The notes under the pieces were generated by a model that saw nothing but the letters and a program-made list of their open reading frames with translations, was not told where the DNA came from and ran no database searches. Shown piece by piece: positions 59,645 through 64,000 of a stretch of 64,000 nucleotides of DNA. Each line of letters starts with the position of its first letter. The first letter of the stretch is position 1. The position numbers and the translations under genes are program-made. Origin of the DNA: Lolium rigidum (Eukaryota > Streptophyta > Magnoliopsida > Poales > Poaceae); the NCBI RefSeq assembly GCF_022539505.1, contig NC_061510.1, forward strand, positions 222,230,043 to 222,294,042. The letters are read 5' to 3'.

Positions 59645-60035
59645 TGTGAGATCCGGGGAAAATTGGAAAAGTAGTGGTGGCGGCGCAACATCTACGAAGG
59701 GAGGAAGAAGGAGGAGAACGAGGAGATGCTACGGAAAATGTGGAAGAGGATTAGGGATTTTTTCGCCCTTTGGAGATTTTAATGGGGACTTGAGAACTGA
59801 GTGGGGCACGTGTCGTTGCCTCCGGTCCATTCAGTAATCTTTTCTATTGAAGGTTGCAGAAATCGAGGAGACGCCTTGGTGACTGTGCGAAAAGGGCCGG
59901 ACAGAGAAAGAATAGGCCCAGTAGGTTACGTCCTGTCAGTCAGAATCGAGATATCAGTAAAGCGTCATCGATGACGTCATGAAAAATGCTAAAAGCATTC
60001 GAAGGAAAAACGAAAAGTTATCGGATGAAAAATTT

Positions 60036-60513
60036 GAGTCTAAGCACAGACTATGAAGCATCCGCACTTAGACTCGGGGGCTACTCCCATCGGGAGCGCT
60101 GACGCGCACCCGATAAAATGAAGACTTGAAGAAAGGGACAATTGTTCGATTCGAGTCTGCGCTCGGTTACAAGCACCCATACCCAGACTCGGGGGCTACT
60201 TCCATCGGGAGCGCTGGACGCGCACCCGATAGAACTTTTTTGCACTCCAGGATCATGCCCGGGGGCGGGGACTTGATTCTGTGTAGGGTAACGTTGTTTT
60301 GCCATCGGCAGTTAACCAACAAAAGTTGGGCACGTTACTTATCATCCCTTGCATGTGGAAAATATATCGGATGAATACAGAGACTTACAGAAAAAACTTC
60401 GGCAGAGTAAAATGTTCGAGTGGTTCAACTTGAGTCTACGCACGGATTACAAGCATCCGTACTTAGACTCGGGGGCTACTCCCATCGGGAGCGCTGACGC
60501 GCACCCGACAGAA
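60036..60513 (+). repeat. Three hairpin-plus-G-tract modules in the T5 3' UTR
   Basis: About 85-bp modules at 60036-60117, 60153-60231 and 60432-60513. Stem bases: GAGTCTAAG 60036-60044 with CTTAGACTC 60067-60075; GAGTCTG 60153-60159 with CAGACTC 60184-60190; GAGTCTA 60432-60438 with TAGACTC 60464-60470, plus inner ACGGAT/ATCCGT. Loops of modules 2 and 3 contain TACAAGC. Each is followed by CTCGGGGGCTAC and a second stem-like block (ATCGGG...CCCGAT). A fourth hairpin (60583-60612) precedes the real polypurine tract. Confidence 0.82.
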
Positions 60514-60613
60514 GAAGATGATGCAAATTCAAAAAGAACAAGAACAATCAAGGAGAAGAACCTTGGGAGGAGGCGTGCTTTAGTCTCTACCCGAAACTAC
60601 CTTCGGCTAGACA

Positions 60614-60625
60614 CTCGGGGGCTAC
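60614..60625 (+). other. Polypurine tract of T5
   Basis: CTCGGGGGCTAC, directly before the LTR. Identical copies at 60073-60084, 60188-60199 and 60468-60479 are the G-tracts of the upstream modules. Confidence 0.85.
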
Positions 60626-61168
60626 TGACGTGGGCATTACCCTTCGGGTAACCGATGTTGCCCTACCCTATATTTCCTAGTTGGAGGCCCATGAAGGCAC
60701 TCGACGGCAGGATGGGCCGCCAAGGGAGATGCGGCGGAAGATTCCTTGAAGTGCAAGACACGGAAGGAGCCGAACAAGGAAAGCTTAGAGATAGATCTAC
60801 TGTAAACCCAGTCGTACTCGATTAGGCCTCTTGAGACCTGGCCTCCTATATAAAGGCCAGGAGAGGGGCTGTCGAGGAGGAACCAATCTTAGCGATCTTA
60901 GCCAGCAGAAGCTAAAAGCTAGGTTACCTTAGCACTTAGCCAAACTCGACGAGATCCCAGCCGAACTATTCGGCACCCCATTGTAACCCATTATCATCAT
61001 AATCAAGAACAGACAGGCATGACGTAAGGGTTTTACCTCATTGAGGGCCCCGAACCTGGGTAAATCGCTCTCCCCGCTTGTCTGTGAACCGATGTCTCGT
61101 GTCAGCCTGCAGGATTCCACCAACCCCAAGCCCCTATCGGAGGGCATTGCCGAGGAGTACCCTCGACA
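60626..61168 (+). repeat. 3' LTR of T5
   Basis: 543 bp, TGACGTGGGCATTACCC to ...TACCCTCGACA. TATA box TATATAAA at 60847-60854. Same type as the T2 LTR. After it, the coding frame of T6 continues. Confidence 0.88.
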
Positions 61169-62411
61169 AGCACGATCAGCATCATCGTCATGGATCGACT
61201 CCGCTGTATCACTTGTATCATCAGCAAGGGATTTAGGATCTATGGAAAAAGCTTCGGGATTCATCAGATCGTTGTCTTTATCTTCGGTATTTACATTTTC
61301 TTCGGTACGGGACTCTACGGGAATGGAAGAATTTCTTTCTTCCAGATTTTCATTCGACATATTTTGAAAATGTTCGGGGGCTATCAGGACCTGTCGAAAG
61401 AGTTAAGTAAGGATAATAAAAAATATAAGTTTAGGAAGCAATAAGTTAATACAAATATAAAGGGGGAATTACCTCGTTCGGCGGATTATCAGCATCAAAA
61501 GGCGATTGAACAAATAGAAGCGGAATCGAGTCTTCTTGACTAAAATGAGTCAAGCGCCTAACTTCATCAAGCAGCTCTTTCTCGGATAGTTCGGCAACAT
61601 TCACTTTGGTCTCGTCCTTGGGGCCTGAATACAACCACATCGGGTGGGCTCTGGACATAATTGGCTGGACTCGACGTTTCAGGAAAATGACGGCTATCTC
61701 GGTACTTATCCTGGTTTGACCATCGGATTCCTTGATTCGAAGAACTCTATCAAATAATTCGACTGTTGGTTTCTCTTCGGGTGATAGAATGTTCTTCCAA
61801 GATCTCTTCGGCACGGCTTCGAGGACATTGACAAATCGTGGTAGTTGCATGTCGGTTGCAGATGAATCTTTGATATAGAACCACTTCAACCTCCATCCCT
61901 GGATAGATTCCCTAATTGGGAAATTGAAGTAGTTAACTTCTTTGTGGACAACAAATCCAACTCCGCCGGTGACGAAGGACCCGTTACTGCAGTTGTATCC
62001 CTTCACAAAGAAGATCTTTTTCCATAAGCCAAAATGAGGACTGATGCCCAGAAAAGCCTCACACAAGGTGATAAAGATAGCGAGATGAAGGATTGAATTG
62101 GGGGTTAGTTGCCACAACTGGATCTCATACACATGAAGGAGGCATCGGAGGAATTCGTGAGTAGGAAGAGAAAGACCGCGATACAGGAAAGACAAGAACA
62201 TCATAGTAAAACCGGCGGGAGGATCGGGGCGTGAAGCCGCACCTGGGAGAATGACGTTTCCCTCGTCAGATGAAATTATACCAAGGCTCCGAGCCCTCTT
62301 CTCATCACGTTTGGTGGTTGTAGAAGCTGGCCAGTCACCGGGCGAAGGTCCGGCCATGGAACTCTCCGGTGCGGGCGCCGTAGGGGCTGGGGCAGAGGCA
62401 TCCGATGCGCT
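61169..62411 (+). mobile_element. T6: fragment of a Tat-lineage Gypsy element (antisense gene only)
   Basis: 1.2 kb between the T5 3' LTR and the E4 LTR, consisting of antisense-gene sequence homologous to T5. Orientation plus is inferred from the antisense gene being on the minus strand, as in T1 and T5. Ends of the element are not visible. Confidence 0.75.
61169..62411 (-). pseudogene. Antisense gene of T6, truncated at both ends by T5 and E4
   Basis: The frame is open from 62411 (no start; E4 cuts the N-terminal Ala/Pro-rich region) to the exon end near 61474. The domain matches T5: FTMMFLSFLYRGLSLPTHEF, QLWQLTPNSILHLAIFITL, FPIRESIQGWRLKWFYIK and HPMWLYSGPKDETKVNVAEL. Unlike T5 there is no frameshift before the exon end (LDEVRRLTHFSQEDSIPL). 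The next exon (about 61390-61169, IPVESRTEENVNTEDKDNDL) is acidic and is cut after DDTSDTAESIHDDDADRA by the T5 LTR. Within the visible part it is less damaged than the others. Confidence 0.8.
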
Positions 62412-63895
62412 TGATACGTCTCAAACGTATCTATAATTTCTTATGTTCCATGCTAGTTTTATGACAATACCTACATGTTTTGTTCACACTTTATGATGAT
62501 TTTATGCATTTTCCGGAACTAACCTATTAACGAGATGCTGAAGTGCCAGTTCCCGTTTTCTGCTGTTTTTGGTTTCAGAAATCCTAGTAAGGAAATATTC
62601 TCGGAATTGGACGAAATCAACGCCCGGCATCTTAGAATCACACGAAGCTTCCGGAACACCCGAGAGCCACCGGAGGAGGGCCCTGTGGGCCCCGGATGAT
62701 AGGCTGGCGCGGCCGGGGGTGGGCCGCGCCCCCTACCGTGTCGTCGCCTCGTCGGCCCTCCGACTCCGCCTCTTCGCCTATTTAAAGGTCCCTGACCTAA
62801 AACCTCGATACAGAAAAGCCACGGTACGAGAAACATTCCAGAGCCGCCGCCATCGCGAAGCCAAGATCTGGGGGACAGGAGTCTCTGTTCCGGCACGCCG
62901 CCGGGAAGGGGAAGTGCCCCCGGAAGGCTCCTCCACCGACACCACCACAATCTTCATCACCGCTGCTGTCTCCCATGAGGAGGGAGTAGTTCTCCATCGA
63001 GGCTAAGGGCTGTACCGGTAGCTATGTGGTTAATCTCTCTCCTATGTACTTCAATACAATGATCTCATGAGCTGCCTTACATGATTGAGATTCATATGAG
63101 TTTTGTATCACTATTCATCTATGTGTTACTCTAGTGATGTTATTAAAGTAGTCTATTCCTCCTCCACGGTGTAATGGTGACGAGTGTGTGCATCGTGTAG
63201 TACTTGGCGTAGGTTATGATTGTAATCTCTTGTAGATTATGAAGTTAATTATTGCTATGATAGTATTGATGTGATCTATTCCTCCTTCATAGTGTGATGG
63301 TGACAGTGTGCATGCTATGTTAATACTTGGTGTAATTGCAATGATCTATCATGCACTCTAAAGTTATTTAAATATGAACATTGAATGTTGTGGAGCTTGT
63401 TAACTCCGGCATTGAGGTGCTCTTGTAGCCCTACGCAATTAGTGGTGTTCATCATCCAACAAGAGAGTGTAGAGTGGTTTTATTATGTGATCAATGTTGA
63501 GAGTGTCCACTAGTGAAAGTATGATCCCTAGGCGTTGTTCCTAAGCATCGAATCTCCGTTTATTCTATCGTTACGTTGCATGTTTACTCGCTGCCATATT
63601 TTATTCAGATTGCTATTACCACTCATATACATCCATATTACTTGTATTTCACTATCTCTTCGCCGAACTAGTGCACCTATACATCCGACAAGTGTATTAG
63701 GTGTGTTGGGGACACAAGAGACTTCTTGTATCGTGATTGCGGGGTTGCTTGAGAGGGATATCTTTGACCTCTTCCTCCCTGAGTTCGATAAACCTAGGGT
63801 GATCCACTTAAGGGAAACTTGCTCGTTGTTCTACAAACCTCTCGCTCTTGGAGGCCCAACACTGTCTACAAGAATAGAAGCATCCGTAGACATCA
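62412..63895 (+). repeat. 5' LTR of E4
   Basis: 1,484 bp, TGATACGTCTCAAACGTATC to ...GTAGACATCA. GC-rich inverted repeat in the U3 (GGCGCGGCC/GGCCGCGCC, around 62705-62731) and TATA-like CTATTTAAAGG at 62778-62788. The ORF at 63535-63933 runs across the LTR end and is not a gene. Confidence 0.82.
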
Positions 63896-63905
63896 AGCAC
63901 TTTTA

Positions 63906-63923
63906 CGGCGCCGTTGCCGAGGA
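63906..63923 (+). other. Primer-binding site of E4, altered, with partial downstream copy
   Basis: CGGCGCCGTTGCCGAGGA, two changes from the tRNA-Asp site of E1 and E3. The piece CTTTTACGGCGCCGTTG (63900-63916) recurs as CTTTTACGGCGCCATTG at 63969-63985, so the start of the site is present twice. Confidence 0.7.
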
Positions 63924-64000
63924 GGAAAGGTAAAAGGCACTCATACTCCGGTCCCGGAGTAAAAGTACTTTTACGGCGCCATTGTGTGAGTGTTCGAAGC

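Larger units (their letters stand above)
56695..61168 (+). mobile_element. T5: 3' part of a Tat-lineage Gypsy element
   Basis: Antisense gene (minus strand, 59644 to 56698), 3' UTR with three hairpin modules (60036-60513), polypurine tract (60614-60625) and 3' LTR (60626-61168). The 5' part is lost left of the gap. It inserted into the T6 antisense gene; the right flank is AGCAC. Confidence 0.85.
62412..64000 (+). mobile_element. E4: 5' end of an Athila-lineage Gypsy element (WHAM/Sabrina-like)
   Basis: 5' LTR 62412-63895, primer site 63906-63923 and about 75 bp of leader, running out of the window. The LTR starts like those of E1 and E3 but soon differs in its own U3 and U5. Inserted into the T6 antisense gene; left flank GCGCT. 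Confidence 0.82.

Noticed and set aside
27481..61168. T2 and T5 as the two halves of one large element
   Set aside because: LTRs of nearly equal length but only about 70% alike by eye, and flanks CCGGC and AGCAC do not match.
1..64000. Search for tRNA, rRNA, CRISPR, satellite arrays or phage-like systems
   Set aside because: The only tRNA-like matches are primer-binding sites. No regularly spaced repeat array or long tandem satellite was seen.

Overview
The window is a stretch of intergenic DNA from a large grass genome. Every stretch I can assign is transposable-element sequence, and I see no host gene, tRNA, rRNA or CRISPR array. The LTR families and their tRNA-Asp primer sites resemble the Sabrina/WHAM/Fatima (Athila-lineage Gypsy) families of wheat and barley. 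The coding elements are Tat-lineage Gypsy elements, and the very long coding-free LTRs resemble the Sukkula/LARD type. This points to a Pooideae grass (Triticeae or a close relative); the species cannot be fixed by reading. Family names are from recognition, not from a search.

Layout, left to right. 1-861: right end of a long-LTR element, inserted in the LTR of E1. 862-7228: E1, a minus-strand Sabrina-like non-autonomous element, inserted in the LTR of E2. 7229-15889: E2, a minus-strand Athila-lineage element with gag-protease and an ATHILA-type ORF but no polymerase, inserted in the antisense gene of T1. 15890-17606 plus 24372-26821: 3' part of T1, a plus-strand Tat element, split by E3 (17607-24371, plus-strand Sabrina-like, both LTRs present). 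26822-27480: minus-strand LTR fragment of another element. 27481-33146: T2, a plus-strand Tat element with LTR, damaged gag, protease and RT, and an uninterrupted RNase H-integrase frame. 33147-46595: T3, a minus-strand element with LTR, two genes antisense to its gag, a decayed gag and no pol, split by a 5,875-bp solo LTR (38001-43875) with a perfect AGCTA duplication. About 46600-51011: T4, LTR plus antisense gene. 51012-56511: a second long LTR, cut by a 100-N gap (56512-56611). 56612-56694: end of a CACTA DNA transposon. 56695-61168: T5, Tat antisense gene, 3' UTR and 3' LTR, inserted in T6. 61169-62411: T6, another copy of that antisense gene. 62412-64000: 5' LTR and primer site of E4.

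The most interesting material is in the Tat-lineage elements. Five of them (T1, T3-T6) carry genes transcribed against gag-pol, with introns at correct GT-AG sites, coiled-coil tails and in two cases a visible TATA box. Two unrelated N-terminal domain families occur in this position: the Pfam 'putative gypsy type transposon' family, and the plant mobile domain in T3. Seven insertions in the window fall inside these antisense genes. The 3' UTRs of T1 and T5 contain repeated hairpin modules with paired base changes in the stems and a conserved ACAAGC-type loop, each ending in a copy of the polypurine tract. E1 and E3 share LTRs and untranslated regions but carry completely different ORFs. Nearly all coding regions are broken; exceptions are the E1 ORF, the acidic ORF of T3 and the T2 RNase H-integrase segment.
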